Shown in pieces: positions 11,693-23,022 of a DNA stretch of 64,000 bases. The number at the start of each line of letters is the position of its first letter. Within the stretch, counting starts at the first letter, position 1. The notes under the pieces were generated by a model, which saw only the letters and a list, made by a program, of their open reading frames with translations, was not told where the DNA came from and made no database searches. The stretch is taken from contig CM043702.1 of assembly GCA_023935145.1 (NCBI GenBank), positions 76,871,820 through 76,935,819 of the forward strand, in the 5' to 3' direction. The translations under genes and the position numbers were made by a program. Origin of the DNA: Bretschneidera sinensis. Its lineage: Eukaryota > Streptophyta > Magnoliopsida > Brassicales > Akaniaceae.

Positions 11693-12605
11693 ATCGTGCG
11701 CACAAGACATGCGATCTAGCGCACATGCGATCGATCGCACCAATCTGTGATTGAGCGCACTCGGGCAGTATCCCACATCAAATATGCAACCCATTGTGCT
11801 CCGGGACTCCCCCTATAAAAGAACCATCTCACTTCATCATTCAGTGTGCAATTCCTAGGCCATTTGGTGTAATCTGGTGGATGTCTGCTAGCATTCTGGT
11901 GGACCCTGAAAGCTTTGCTACCACGAGGGGAAGCGCCGCCCAACAACGAGTGAAGTTTCTCCCATGTATAGTAATTTATTTCTTTTTATCTAGTTTTAAA
12001 GTTTAATGTTTAGCACTTGTATTGTGAACTTTAGTTTCATAATTATGAGAGGCTAAAATCTTCAGCTAAGGTTGAAGATGAAGTCTTTCCATTGTTTAGC
12101 ATTATATTTTCATATTTGCGCATAATAATCCTGATGTTTTTAGTATAAATGTTCTGTTCAATTATTTGAGTAAATCTTATGATTGATTGCTTTTAATTGT
12201 TAAATTGGATATTCCTTGTGTTTCATCTGATGGATACATCGAATCATTTTCAATTAAATTGGATTTCCTTTGTGATTTGTTAAAAACGGATACATTGGAT
12301 GCTTTTGGTTTAATTGGGATATTCGTTGTTTTTTGTTTAAAGTTGGATTCATGGAAATTTTTGATTACTTTTATATAGAACATGAAAATATATGTTTTAC
12401 TTTGGTGGGGTGGATTCAGAAACCTTAGTCTTTTTATCATTTGCTTTAAACCAATTTAGTTTAAGTTTATATTTCTTTGCAAAATATAATACAAAATTCG
12501 GATTATATTTTCACAACGCAATTCCCTGTGGATTCGACCTCGTACTTGCACAACACTATATTGCAAACGACTCGTGCGCTTGCGAGTAATTTAAAACTCA
12601 CAACA
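11693..12605 (+). repeat. Partial family A LTR
   Basis: Plus-strand copy of roughly the last 910 bp of the family-A LTR, ending AAAACTCACAACA. It includes palindrome motifs (11694-11765), a TATA-like CTATAAAAG (about 11813) and the conserved tail. Its first third is missing, replaced by the end of the family B element. Chromovirus RT sequence follows at 12606. Confidence 0.8.
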
Positions 12606-14410
12606 GATAGTCATAGAATTTAGTGCCCTATAGCTAATGCAAAATCTCTAAGATCCACCTTTCTTTTTAACTAAAATTACAGGAGATAAAAAAAGTTTGT
12701 GGCTTGTTCTAATGACCCCACTTTGAAGCATTTCTTGCACCAATTTTTCAATCTCTTATTTTTGAAAGTAAGGATACCTATAAGGTCTAACATTGATAGG
12801 GTTAGTACCTGGAAGCAGATGGATCTAGTGATCATAAGCTCTTATTGGTGTCAGTTTTGTTGGTTCTTCAAAGACTTCCTTGTATTAAGCCAGTAGTTTT
12901 GCAATCTCCTATGGCATGTCTTTTACTTCAAGGTTGTTAGGCACACTTTTTAGATGAAAATGGGAGTCAATGTTTTCTATTACAGCCCACTTTTGTAAAC
13001 CTTTAAGTGTATCGGTTAAGGATCTCTATGAGATTCCCCTTGCAAATGAGTATTAGTACTTTGCCACTTGAAATCAATAGTTAACTCTTTGTAGTCAGTG
13101 AGCACTGGACCAAGCAACTCCAACCACTGAATTCCCAAGACTACATCAGATCCCTTAATTGGTAGGACAAATAGACTCAAGGAGAGAACATGTTGTTGTA
13201 AGTATAGGGAGACACCTTCACATTTCTTGGTGCACTGTAATTTCTCTTCATTACCAATTATGGCTTGAAATGGTTTGTAGGGCAAGATAGTCCATCCAAC
13301 TCTTTTTGCTACTAGAAGTTGGACAAAATTATGAATGCTGCCACTATCAATTAACACACTCACTGTATGGTTTCCCCATTTTCTAGTTATCTTGATTGTT
13401 CTAGGATTCCCTTGGCTAGCTAATGCTTGAAGGCTAATTTCAGGCATTAGATTTTACTCTTCAGGCCAGATGACTTCCTCTTCAATTTCTGGTTCCATCA
13501 TATCTTCTTAGGTATCATCTACTAACATTAGAAAAAATTTCCCTTTGCACTTATGTCCTGGAACAAATATTTCATCACAATTATAGCATAAGCCTTTATC
13601 TCTTCTTATCTTTAACTCAACAGCTAAGAGTTTCTTGATAGATAATTGATGGGATGGTGGAGGAGGTAGTTCTTTTACGGGTATGGCATTTGCTGTAGGT
13701 AATAAACTAGTAGTGATGGAAGGTTTTTACTATTACGGTCTCCATGATTTCTTGAACTCCAGATATTTTTCTTCATGTGGTTTAGCCAAAGACATGGCTT
13801 GAAGGACAAAATGTAGTTGAGCTACTAATAATTCCTTTCTTAACTCAGGTTTCAGTCCATAAACGAAGAAGCTAATAAAAAAAGATTCAGGTAAGCTAGT
13901 TACCTTATCGGACAAGAACTCAAATCTTTCTTAATAGTCTGCCACAATACTTGTTTGTTATATTTTGGCAAGTGCTCATTTGTAATCTTTATAGCTTGAG
14001 GGTCCAAACCTTTCTTTGATGTTAGCAAGAAAGTTCTTCTAGTTATGAATGTAGCCATTGGTATTTGCCCATCTATACCATGCATTAGTAGGACCATCCA
14101 TGTGAAATGAGGAGATTAGAAGTCTTTAATCTTCTGGAGTACTATGGTAGTTAAAGAATTGTTCTACTTTGAAGGACCAACCCCCAGGATCCTTGCCATC
14201 AAATCTAGCCATATCCAACTTCATTATCCTAGGGCTTTGAGGTTGATGTGTTTGTAATCCTCCTTATAGTTCCATGGATCTTTCATGTTATGGCTATTTA
14301 TCTTGGGTTTTGCTTTGAAACCTCTGCTCAATAGATTGAAGAGAAGTCTGTAATTGAACCATGAGAGACTCCATATCTGTGAGTTTTGCTTTTGTATTTT
14401 CTGTTGTCTT
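12606..14410 (-). pseudogene. Chromovirus-like gag-protease-RT start
   Basis: Minus-strand reading runs from gag (MARFDGKDPGGWSFKVEQFF near 14215, then KPELRKELLVAQ) through a Cys-motif region and protease (13447-13016, active-site-like IDSGSIHNF, then DVVLGIQWLELLGP) to the RT start ([24 protein letters not shown]). It is cut at 12606 by the family-A LTR just after the RT LN motif. Several stops and at least one shift are present. The DSGSxHNF protease and gag resemble the chromodomain-bearing element at 58484-63670. The 5' end continues at 20476 beyond a nested copia insertion. Confidence 0.8.
14406..14410. other. Target duplication GTCTT, left copy
   Basis: GTCTT at 14406-14410 is repeated at 20476-20480, the two ends of the copia insertion. 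Confidence 0.9.
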
Positions 14411-15297
14411 TGTTGGAAATCACCTTGACAAGATGCCCAGGTGGTGATCTTCCAAACACCCAAGTCTAGATTGATTTGTAGAAAGAGTTAGAATCGAAAA
14501 CAGGAATAGAAAATAAAAGAAAGAAAGAAGACAAACAATTGTTATCAAGGTTCGGCAATGTACCTACGTCCCCGTGAGTTCCTCCGAACTCTCTGCACTA
14601 AATCAATGGTTCTTACAAGTTACAGAAATCCCCTTCAAGAAACCGCAATGTTCTTGAAGAAACAAGAAGAGAAGAAAGGAAGAAGATAAGAACTAACAAT
14701 GCTCTCTTTCTAATCTAGACTTCTCTATCTTTTACAGCCAGCCTCACTTACAAAGAGTCCCTCTTGTGTTTGTTACTCTTACACAATTCTCACTATGTGT
14801 TTACAATTGATCTCACAATGTCACAAACTTGTGTGTTTCTAATTGTTGAACCCCCTTTTATAGCCATCCACTTCTTGGTCATTCTTGAGATTCAATCCTC
14901 ACCCTTTGATCAAGATCATCACTTAATCATAGCCCTCCATCACTTCCCAAGTGGTGCTGTGCGTTTTAACATTGGACCCATGCACCTAAGAGGGTCTTAA
15001 TGCATGCTGCCTATGTGTGTAGCAGTGTGCCTGGGTGGTGCGGTGCTGGTGTGGATCTGATGGTGTGCATGCTGGGAAGCGCGCTCTGGAGTAGGTGCAC
15101 TGCGCCTTAACCTGATGCTGCTCCCTTCTGCTGCTGTGCGCACACTAGTGCGCATGGCCTTTCCTTGCTCCAAATTGATGCACACATATGTGTGCAGTCT
15201 TCTAACTTGCTGAACTTTAATCCTCTAACCTTAGTTTAGACTTTAACCATCTTTGAACCATGGTTGGACCTGCGCAAACCTTAGATAAATACCAACA
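14411..15297 (-). repeat. Copia 3' LTR
   Basis: 887 bp. Plus-strand ends TGTTGG and CCAACA. It differs from the other LTR by several indels (near 14855, 15030 and 15130), which makes it 67 bp shorter. Confidence 0.9.
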
Positions 15298-15377
15298 ATC
15301 TCTACCTTTGTCTAAATGTTTAAACCTAAACCATTGTGCATAAAGCTTCGGGATCCAAACTCATCATGAGTCATCTA

Positions 15378-18300
15378 TCAACCGACTCCTATTCTAAGTA
15401 GTCCAAGGCAATGATTGAACTTACTTAGAGGTAGAACTTTAGTACCCAAATCTGCAGGATTTTCTTCCGTGGCAACCTTGTCCACATGGATGCATCCTTT
15501 CGTAACATTTTCCCGAATGAAATGTTACCGAACATCCATATGCTTTGTCCTCTCATGGAACACTGGATTTTTACACATGTGCAAGGCACTTTGACTATCC
15601 GAAAACACCACAACCTGCTCACCCAGTACCTTCAATTCATCGAGCAACCCTTTGCACCACATAGCTTCCTTAATAGCCTCCGTAGCCGCTATGTACTCAG
15701 CCTCGGTTGTTGAGAGTGCTACTACTGGCTGCAACTGAGCCTTCCAACTTACACAACATCTGTTTAAGTTGAAGAAGTATGAGGTAATCGATCTCCTTTT
15801 ATCCCAGTCTGCTCCATAGTCTGAATCTGTAAACCCTTCAAGGTAGATGGCATTACCCCTCTTCTCATACACCAGCCCTACTCCTAGGCTTCCCTTCAAA
15901 TACTTCAGCAACCACTTCATCCCAAGCTAATGCTCATTTCCAAGATTACTCATAAACTTGCTGAGAACACTCATTGCATGAACAATGTCAGATCTAGTGC
16001 TTACCATAGTGTACATAACAGAACCAACTGCACTAGAGTAAAGGACTTTCTCCATTTCCTTTTTCTCCGCCTTCGATCTTGGACATTGATCACTGGAGAA
16101 TTTGAAATGACCAGCAAAGGGAACCTTCACTGGTTTGCTATCTTCCATAGAGAATTTAGATATCATCTTCTCTATGTAGGAAGTTTGAGAGATCTTCAAT
16201 CCGTTTCTCTCCCTTTTCCCGGATGATACACTTCACAAGGATCTTTTGTGCATGGCCAAGATCCTTCATCTCAAACTCCTCACTGAGTTGAGTCTTTAAT
16301 TTCTTTATCCTCTCCATGCTGCTCCCAACCAGCAACATGTCATCAACATAAATGAGGATGATCACCACTTCCTCAACCTTCTGCCCTTTATAGTACAAGC
16401 GAGAATCATAGTAGCTCCTCATGAAACCCAAGCTGATTACAAAGGAATCAAATCTTTTGTTTCATTGCCGAGGTGATTGCTTCAGGCCATAGAGAGACTT
16501 CTTCAATTTGCACACTAACTCTCCCTGCTTTCCTTCCTCATAGCCTTCGGGTTGCCTCATGAAGATGGTCTCATCGAGCTCTCCATGTAAGAATGTTGTC
16601 TTCACATCCATTTGCTCAATTTCCCAATCAGATTGGACCACCAATGCTAACACTATCCGTATTGTCTTGTACTCCAAAACTCTCTGTTTTTCTGGTTTGG
16701 GCACCAGCTCCCAAGAGTTGTTCTTCATCAAAGTGTCCATTTCTTCCTCCATAACCAGCTGCCACTTTGATGAATCCTTACACTCCATGGCATCCGTGTA
16801 AGTTTCTGGTTCAACCTCTCCTTCTATCCAAGGAGCTGCTACATTAGCATCTGCAAACCCATATCTCAAAGGTGGTCTAACCACCCTCCGTTCTCGGTCT
16901 CTTGTGAGCTGGTAGTCATTCCGACTTGCTGCATCAACCTATTCTTGTTCAGTCTCTTCTTAAGTTTCTTGAGCTTGGCCTTCATCCAAGGGCTCTACCT
17001 GATCCGAACCCTCTTGCCTCCTTTGCTCTACCTGAACCGAGTTCTCCTTAATGCGATGCTCCACAACTTCTGGACTGGTTTGCTCACTAGCCCTTGCAGG
17101 GTTAGTTTTCTCCAAGTAGGGAAAAAATAATTCATTAAAAATAACATCCCTACTTATAATCAGTTTCATGCCCTTCTTTTCTAAGGACCACAACCTATAT
17201 CCCTTAACCCCATCACCATATCCTAGAAATACACATTTTCTAGATCTTGGGCTAAGTTTATCCTCCTTTTGATGTACATATGCAGCACACCCAAAAGTCT
17301 TAAGGTTGTTTAATTCAGGGGGTTTTCCACTCCACATCTCCATGGGAGTCTTGAGCTCTAAAGCTCTAGAGGGTGATCTATTTATTAAGTATGCAGCTAT
17401 AGCTACAGCTTCTCCCCAAAAATATTTTGATAACCCATATCCTATTAGCATGCACCTAACCTTTTCCATAAGGGTTCTATTCATTCTTTCAGCAACTCCA
17501 TTTTGCTGAGGTATTTTTACAACCGTCCTATGCCTTAGAATGCCATTTAATTCACAGAATTTATCAAAATCCTTATTGCAAAATTCTAAGCCATTATCGG
17601 TACGTAAAGCCTTAACTACCCTACCCATTTGAGTTTCCAGCAACTTCTTCCACACAACAAATTTATTCAAGTCATCAGATTTATTCCTAAGCAAATAAAC
17701 CTAGACTCTTCTTGAATAATCATCAATTAAAGACAGAAAGTAAAGGTTACCTCCCTGTGTTGGTGTCCTTGCTGGTCCCCAAAGGTCCGAATGAATGTAG
17801 TCAAGAATCCTCTTAGATTTGTGCACTCCGATGTTGAAGCTGACCCGGTGTTGCTTCCTAAGAATGCAACTCTCACAAAAATCTAATTTCTCTACTTTGT
17901 CACCACCAAGTAGACCATCTTTGCTAAGAACTTGCAGGCCCTTTTCGCTCATGTGTCCCAAGTGAGTGTGCTAAAAGGCTGCCTTATCCATCTTAGCCAT
18001 CAAGCTTGTTGCTTGATCATTAATTTTTATCTCTCCAATCATCTCATAGAGTCCATCATTACTTGCTTCCTTGATCACTACCAAAGATCCCTTTGCCACC
18101 TTGATCTTTCCTCCCTCTACTTTGCATGTATACCCCATGGAATCCAGATGCCCTAGTGAGATCAAATTTCTCTTTAAATCTGGAAGATACCTCACATTTC
18201 ATAGTAGCCTTGTGACTCCATCAAATATCCTCAATTGGATGTCTCCAATCCCTCTCACTTGGCAAGAATTGTCATTCCCCAAGAAGACCCTTCCATCATT

Positions 18301-19260
18301 GATCTCCTTGAAATTCTTGAATCATTCCTTGTGAGGGTACATGTGATAAGTGCACCCGGAATCAAGAATCCAATTTTCGCTGCCTTGCCTCCTGCTCACA
18401 TTTGAGCACACAACAAGAACATCATCTTGTTGTTCTCCTTTGGCAACCGAAGCCTCTCCATTTTTGGTGTGGCTTCTCCTCTCATCCCACATCCTCTTTT
18501 TGCAATCTTTTTTGAAATAGCCCTCCTTGTTGCAGTAGAAGCATCTCCTTCCTCCTCCAAGTCTTGTCTTGGAATGAGATCTCCCATGGTTCTGCCTTCT
18601 ACCTCTTGATTTCTCCCGGTAGTTGCCATGGTTGCTACTGCCATTCCGAGTTGCTGGCCTTCCTCTTACGAACAGCCCATCTCCACTTGATGTCTCTTTC
18701 ATCTTGGCCTTGAAATCATGTGCCCTTATGGCATTGATCACAATCTCCTTTGTTAAAGTATCCCTTCCATACTCAATAGCATTAATCAAATTATCAAAGC
18801 AATCAAGAAGAGAATTTAACAAGATAACAGCCAATTGTTCATCCGGAAAAATAATGCTACAACTATTCAAATCTTGAACTAGCTTATTAAAGACATTAAG
18901 GTTATCTTGCAAATCTTTACTAGGATCCATTTTTAAAGAAAAGATTCTTTTAAGAAGATAAATCTTGTTAGGGAGAGTTTTGGTAAGAAACAACTCATCT
19001 AGTTTCTTCCATATGACAGCCGGATCCTCCGAGTCTCCGCACTCCCTTGTGACACTATCCGACATATGCAAGAAAATGGTGTTGTAAGCCATCCTCTTCA
19101 TCTCGGTCCGCTGGTCCTTCGTGACACTTGCTGGAAAAGCATCATCTTCTCCAATAGCCAAGTCCACTTTCTGTTGCATTAGAACCGCCTTGATCTTCCG
19201 CTTCCAAAGGGCAAAGTCTCCCTTTCCATCAAACTTTTCAACACAGAAATTTGAAGCCAT
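15378..19260 (-). pseudogene. Copia gag-pol polyprotein (degenerate)
   Basis: ATG at 19258-19260. A 312-codon first stretch holds gag, a knuckle CFYCNKEGYFKKDC in which the usual His is Tyr, and the protease start (WILDSGCTYHMYP). After a stop, the same frame continues with the GAG-pre-integrase domain, integrase (HSDLWGPA, DDYSRRV, ALRTDNGLEF, PQQNGVAERMNRTL; 17961-16960) and RT (WQLVMEEEMDTLMKN, MDVKTTFLHGELDE, IYVDDMLLVG; 16884-16200). A one-base shift near 16200 moves to another frame for the RT end and RNase H (TDSDYGADWDKRRS, STTEAEYIA, SDSQSALHM). Most stops replace Trp codons (for example SPRQ*NKRFD near 16462 and NEH*LGMKWL near 15921), as expected of G-to-A decay. The frame ends with TGA at 15378-15380. 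Confidence 0.9.
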
Positions 19261-19466
19261 CTTTTGCGAACAAGATCCCTGATTTATGCACTACCCACAA
19301 ATGCTTTTTTCAACCTCAAGAACACAGATCGAAGATGGATCTTAACACCGTTCTTGAATCAACCTTCAAGAACACGATCAGATCTTGATCTTTACACCGT
19401 TCTTGAATCACCCAAGAAGTTGATCTTTGATTCTTGGAGTCTTAGCTCCATCACCTTCTTGTTCTT

Positions 19467-19520
19467 GCTCTGATACCCAGCTGTGCAGCTCTGATACCAC
19501 TGTCCAAAGCTCTGATACCA
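19467..19520 (-). promoter_or_regulatory. Initiator-Met tRNA primer site in three copies
   Basis: TGGTATCAGAGC (minus) occurs at 19509-19520, directly before the LTR, and again at 19488-19499. A variant GGGTATCAGAGC lies at 19467-19478. Spacing is 21 bp. Only the copy next to the LTR is in the standard position. Confidence 0.85.
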
Positions 19521-19521
19521 C

Positions 19522-20475
19522 TATTGGAAATCACCTTGACAAGATGCCCAGGTGGTGATCTTCCAAACACCCAAGTCTAGAATGACTTGTAAAAAGAGTT
19601 GGAATCGAAAACAGGAACAGAAAATCAAAGAAAGAAAGAAAAGAAGCAATTGTTATCGAGGTTCGTACAATATGCTTACGTCCCCGTGAGTTCTTCCAAA
19701 CTCTCTGCACTAAATCAATGGTTCTTACAAGTTACAGAAATCCCCTTTAAGAAACCACAATGTTCTTGAAGAAACAAGAAGAGAAGAAAGGAAGAAGATA
19801 AGAACTAACAATGCTCTCTTTCTAATATAGACTTCTCTATCTTTTACAACTAGCCTCACTTACAAAGAGTCCCTCTTGTGTTTGTCACTCTTACACAATT
19901 CTCTCTATGTGTTTACAGTTGATCTCGTAATGTCACAAACTTGTGTGTTTCTAATTGTTGAAAAATGAGGCTAGGAAACCTCTTTTATAGCCATCCACTT
20001 CTTGGTCATTTTTGAGATTCAATCCTCACCCTTTGTTCAAGATCATCACTTAATCATAGCCCTCCATCACTTCCCAAGTGGTGTTGTGCGTTTTAACATT
20101 GCACCCATGCACCTAAGAGGGTCTTAATGCATGTTGCCTATGTGTGCAGCAGTGTGCCTGGGCGATGTGGCGCTGGGCGTGCGCGCTGCGGCGCTGGTGT
20201 GGATCTGATGGTGTGCATGCTGGGAGGCATGCCCTGGAGTAGGTGCACTGCGCGTTGACCTGATGCTGCTCCCTTCTGCTGCTGTATGCACACCTTTCTA
20301 CTTGTGTTTAGAAGTGCGCACACTAGTGCGCATGGCCTTCCCTTGCTCCAAATTGATGCACACACATGTGTGCAGTCTTCTAACTTGCTAAACTTTAATC
20401 CTCCAACCTTTGTTTAGACTTTAATCCTCTTTGAACCATGGTTGGACCTGTGCAAACCTTAGACACATACCAACA
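19522..20475 (-). repeat. Copia 5' LTR
   Basis: 954 bp, homologous to 14411-15297. One terminal base differs (TATTGG for TGTTGG). It has extra segments near 19962, 20165 and 20300. Target duplication GTCTT follows at 20476-20480. Confidence 0.9.
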
Positions 20476-20686
20476 GTCTTCTTGATAAAACCGGTCTCTA
20501 ATAAAAGAGAAGTTTGCAATTGCTTTATGGACTTAATTTGTTCCTCAATCTTTACAAAACGAGTACCTTAAGCCATTATGCCAGAATGAATGAATAATGG
20601 TGGTAAAATTTTCTATAAAGAAGGTGGTTGATGATAATGAAATCAGAGAGAGATTACTTTCTAGAAAGCTCAATGGAAGCACCAAT
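20476..20686 (-). other. Chromovirus gag 5' end and primer site (resumed)
   Basis: Continuation of the element interrupted at 14410: the minus strand carries the N-terminal gag/leader and, at 20674-20686, ATTGGTGCTTCCA, the same primer-site motif as in the chromovirus at 63333-63345. The matching tRNA was not determined. Confidence 0.65.
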
Positions 20687-20945
20687 TGATACATAATGTA
20701 TCAAGATCTTTATAGTTTCAAGATCCTTAACCCAGATTCAAAGGAGGGAGAAGAGAAAAATAAAGCTTTTGAGAGAAATGACACTGATTTCTTATTGCTT
20801 GAATGATGTCTAATGAAGTGTACATCTATTTATACTACTCAAATTATTGGTTCTCTATACAACCAATTGACAACTCAGCTATCTAACTTGTAACTAATTC
20901 CTGTTATAAGGCTAACTGTCTTCTAACTAACTTTCCACTCGGATT
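20687..20945 (-). repeat. Chromovirus 5' LTR (partial, right edge uncertain)
   Basis: Minus-strand end ATGTATCA abuts the primer site. A TATA box (GTATAAATAG on the minus strand, about 20826-20835) and a U3-like stretch with AACAGGAATTAGTTACAAG follow. The LTR start is not marked by a clear TG, so the right limit is estimated. Confidence 0.55.
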
Positions 20946-22300
20946 CCCTTGCTTTGCTCTTCTCTTCTAGTCTCTTCTATCGTCTCCGAATCATCCATGC
21001 AGCTGCTTTAGCTTTAGAAATCTTCTAAGTGTGATAGTAGGTACTGAATCACTTTTTGGTATAGTCTCATTGCTTGCTCTTGCTGCCTTAGTAATGTTGG
21101 AGCTAAGCTTGCTAGATTTTGCTTTTGGTTTACCATCTATATCAAAAACTTGACCAAATAAGGACTGGGACTTCAACAGTACAAAAACCCCTTGAACAGG
21201 AGCAAAGGCTTCTGAGACCATGCAGCCTCACCTCAGGTCAAAAGGAATAATGACTCCAATAGCGTTGTACTTTCCTAAAACCAACAACAGTCAACTAAAT
21301 TCCTCCTAACATGAGAATAAGTGCTTTCGAAGTCCCACAAGCTTCACCTCGATTCAATTAGGGAACAAGTTTAAAGCACACAATTCTTATCACAGGAGAA
21401 TTAAGGCTCGAGCCACGAAGTTCCCACCGGTATAGAATTGAAGTTTCAATTATGCAACTCCTCACATAACAGAACTCCCAGCCAAAGCTCTGACTTCGGT
21501 CCCATTGAGGTAGTAAGAAAGACTTCTACTCCCCTGGGAATTTCTTGGGATCTTCCTATAGAGTGGGGACCATATGAAGTGAGCAAAATTACGTGGTCCA
21601 ATGATAACCGAACAAGTGCCTCACTACCTATAGGCAATGTAGGGATTAGACCTATTATGACTGTAATGATGGATATACCACCCTATAATCTGAAGATTCC
21701 ATCTTTTGTGCGAGGATTCACAAGCAGAGGTTGCTTCCCACAAGTAAAGGTCTTCTCCTATAGGCATAGGTCATAAGTCATCTCCCACGAGGCTCAATGC
21801 TCGAGGTTCAAGAGTCACTTCCCAGATGTATCCCACTTTGGAATCCCAGAGACGATGGTCACCACGCCTATATAAAGGAGTCTCGGCCCACAAAGCAAAG
21901 AAAGGAACATACAAGAATAGATACACGAAAGAGAGAAGAGATCCAAGAAAAAACCTAGGCACTAAAAGTAAAGACATGAAGGATAGAGAGAACCATTTTG
22001 GTCCTCTTCCTCCCTATACTCTCTCAACTCGGTATTGTTAAGTATCGAAAGGTTCTCCCCGAAACACATTGTTCTAGGTGACTTTTCCTGCAAGTATACA
22101 AATGCACTGAAAAACTACGAACGAAGGAGTGAGATCACCTCAAAGCTTCTATCTTCAATAAGACCACAAGCACTAGACGATTTTTCTGTCGTTGAACTCT
22201 TAAGGACAAGACAACATCAACCAGAATCATTCTATTGTCTATATTTTACAATCATATGATTATTCAATCATTGCTACAGCCTAAACTCCACCGCTTTCTC
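20946..22300. other. Eroded LTR-like DNA, unassigned
   Basis: No recognisable protein. A 76-codon minus-strand ORF (20991-21221) and a 112-codon plus-strand ORF (21438-21776) match no family I know. The stretch 21240-22210 has the look of an LTR on the plus strand: a TATA box CCTATATAAAGG at about 21867-21878, then a purine-rich transcribed-like tract and a GTATCGAAAGGTTCTCC block resembling Tat-lineage U5 sequences. No paired LTR, primer site or target duplication is seen, so it may be a solo or broken LTR. Confidence 0.35.
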
Positions 22301-22540
22301 ACCGGCTTATTAGTCATAGCAATTGCAACGTCTCTCTCAACCACAAAATCATTTCTTTACTGTATATAGCTGTAACACTGCCTTTTCACGCGTATAGATC
22401 TGGGTTCATAGAGATATTTTAAAAAAAAATTAATATAGCTTAATTTGCTTAAAAAAGGAGATTGAATTTGAAAGGTTTGTTTTGGATTGTAAAACAATTT
22501 CAAAGGACCACCAATTAAGTTTTGTACAATATAGTTTCTT

Positions 22541-22714
22541 TTTTTTTTGAATAACGGACCACTATGACCGCCTTCACAATCTTTGCCTTAGGACCCCGTG
22601 GAGAATGTAAATCGCAAAATATGCAACGCAGTGACAGGACTCGAATCTGAGACCTTACGAAAAAATCACTATCTCGAAGACTAAACTTACCACTTTATCA
22701 TATACCCTTAGGGC
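22541..22714 (-). mobile_element. SINE (tRNA-derived, minus orientation)
   Basis: 174 bp bounded by a 16-bp duplication with one mismatch: TACAATATAGTTTCTT (22525-22540) and TACAATATAGCTTCTT (22715-22730). The plus strand starts with poly(T), the reversed A-tail. A Pol III B-box-like GATTCGAGTCC (minus) lies at 22637-22647. A weaker A-box-like stretch (AAGTGGTAAGTTTAG) is upstream at about 22684-22698. The arrangement of 5' promoter, unique body, A-tail and long target duplication is diagnostic of a SINE. It needs LINE proteins in trans to move. Confidence 0.85.
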
Positions 22715-22746
22715 TACAATATAGCTTCTTATTCGGATGGTCCAAG

Positions 22747-23022
22747 GAGCTTTGGATTCTAATTAAAAAAATAAAATAAAATTTAGAAACCGTTCAATAG
22801 TCAATAGTACCTCACGTTATGATATCTGCTCTAATTACTTGTCAGTTACGCACGTTCTCAAATAAACCATTAATTGAGACGTGCCAAGGAGCTTTGGATT
22901 CTAATTAAAAAAATAAAATTTAGAAACAATTCAACAGTCAATACTACCTCACGTTATGATATCTGCTCTAATTACTGGTCAGTTACGCACATTCTCAAAT
23001 AAACCATTAATTGAGGCGTCAC
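22747..23022. repeat. Tandem duplication, about 135 bp, two copies
   Basis: Copy 1 (about 22747-22882) and copy 2 (about 22887-23022) both run from GGAGCTTTGGATTCTAATT to CAAATAAACCATTAATTGAG. They differ by roughly ten substitutions and a short A-rich indel, so the duplication is moderately old. No coding content. Confidence 0.85.

Larger units (their letters stand above)
14411..20475 (-). mobile_element. Ty1/copia element nested in a chromovirus
   Basis: Full-length copia with LTRs 14411-15297 and 19522-20475, termini TGTTGG...CCAACA, target duplication GTCTT, an initiator-Met-tRNA primer site and one gag-pol frame on the minus strand. Removing it rejoins the chromovirus gag. Coding capacity is destroyed by stops and one frameshift. 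The gag opening (FDGKGDFALWKRKIKAVL) and IYVDDML RT box suggest the Tork/Tnt1 side of copia, a tentative placement. Confidence 0.92.

Noticed and set aside
20991..21221. 76-codon ORF as a host gene fragment
   Set aside because: No recognisable domain or splice sites; next to a broken chromovirus LTR, so left unassigned.
22637..22647. B-box as a sign of a tRNA gene
   Set aside because: No cloverleaf; the A-tail and target duplication show a SINE.
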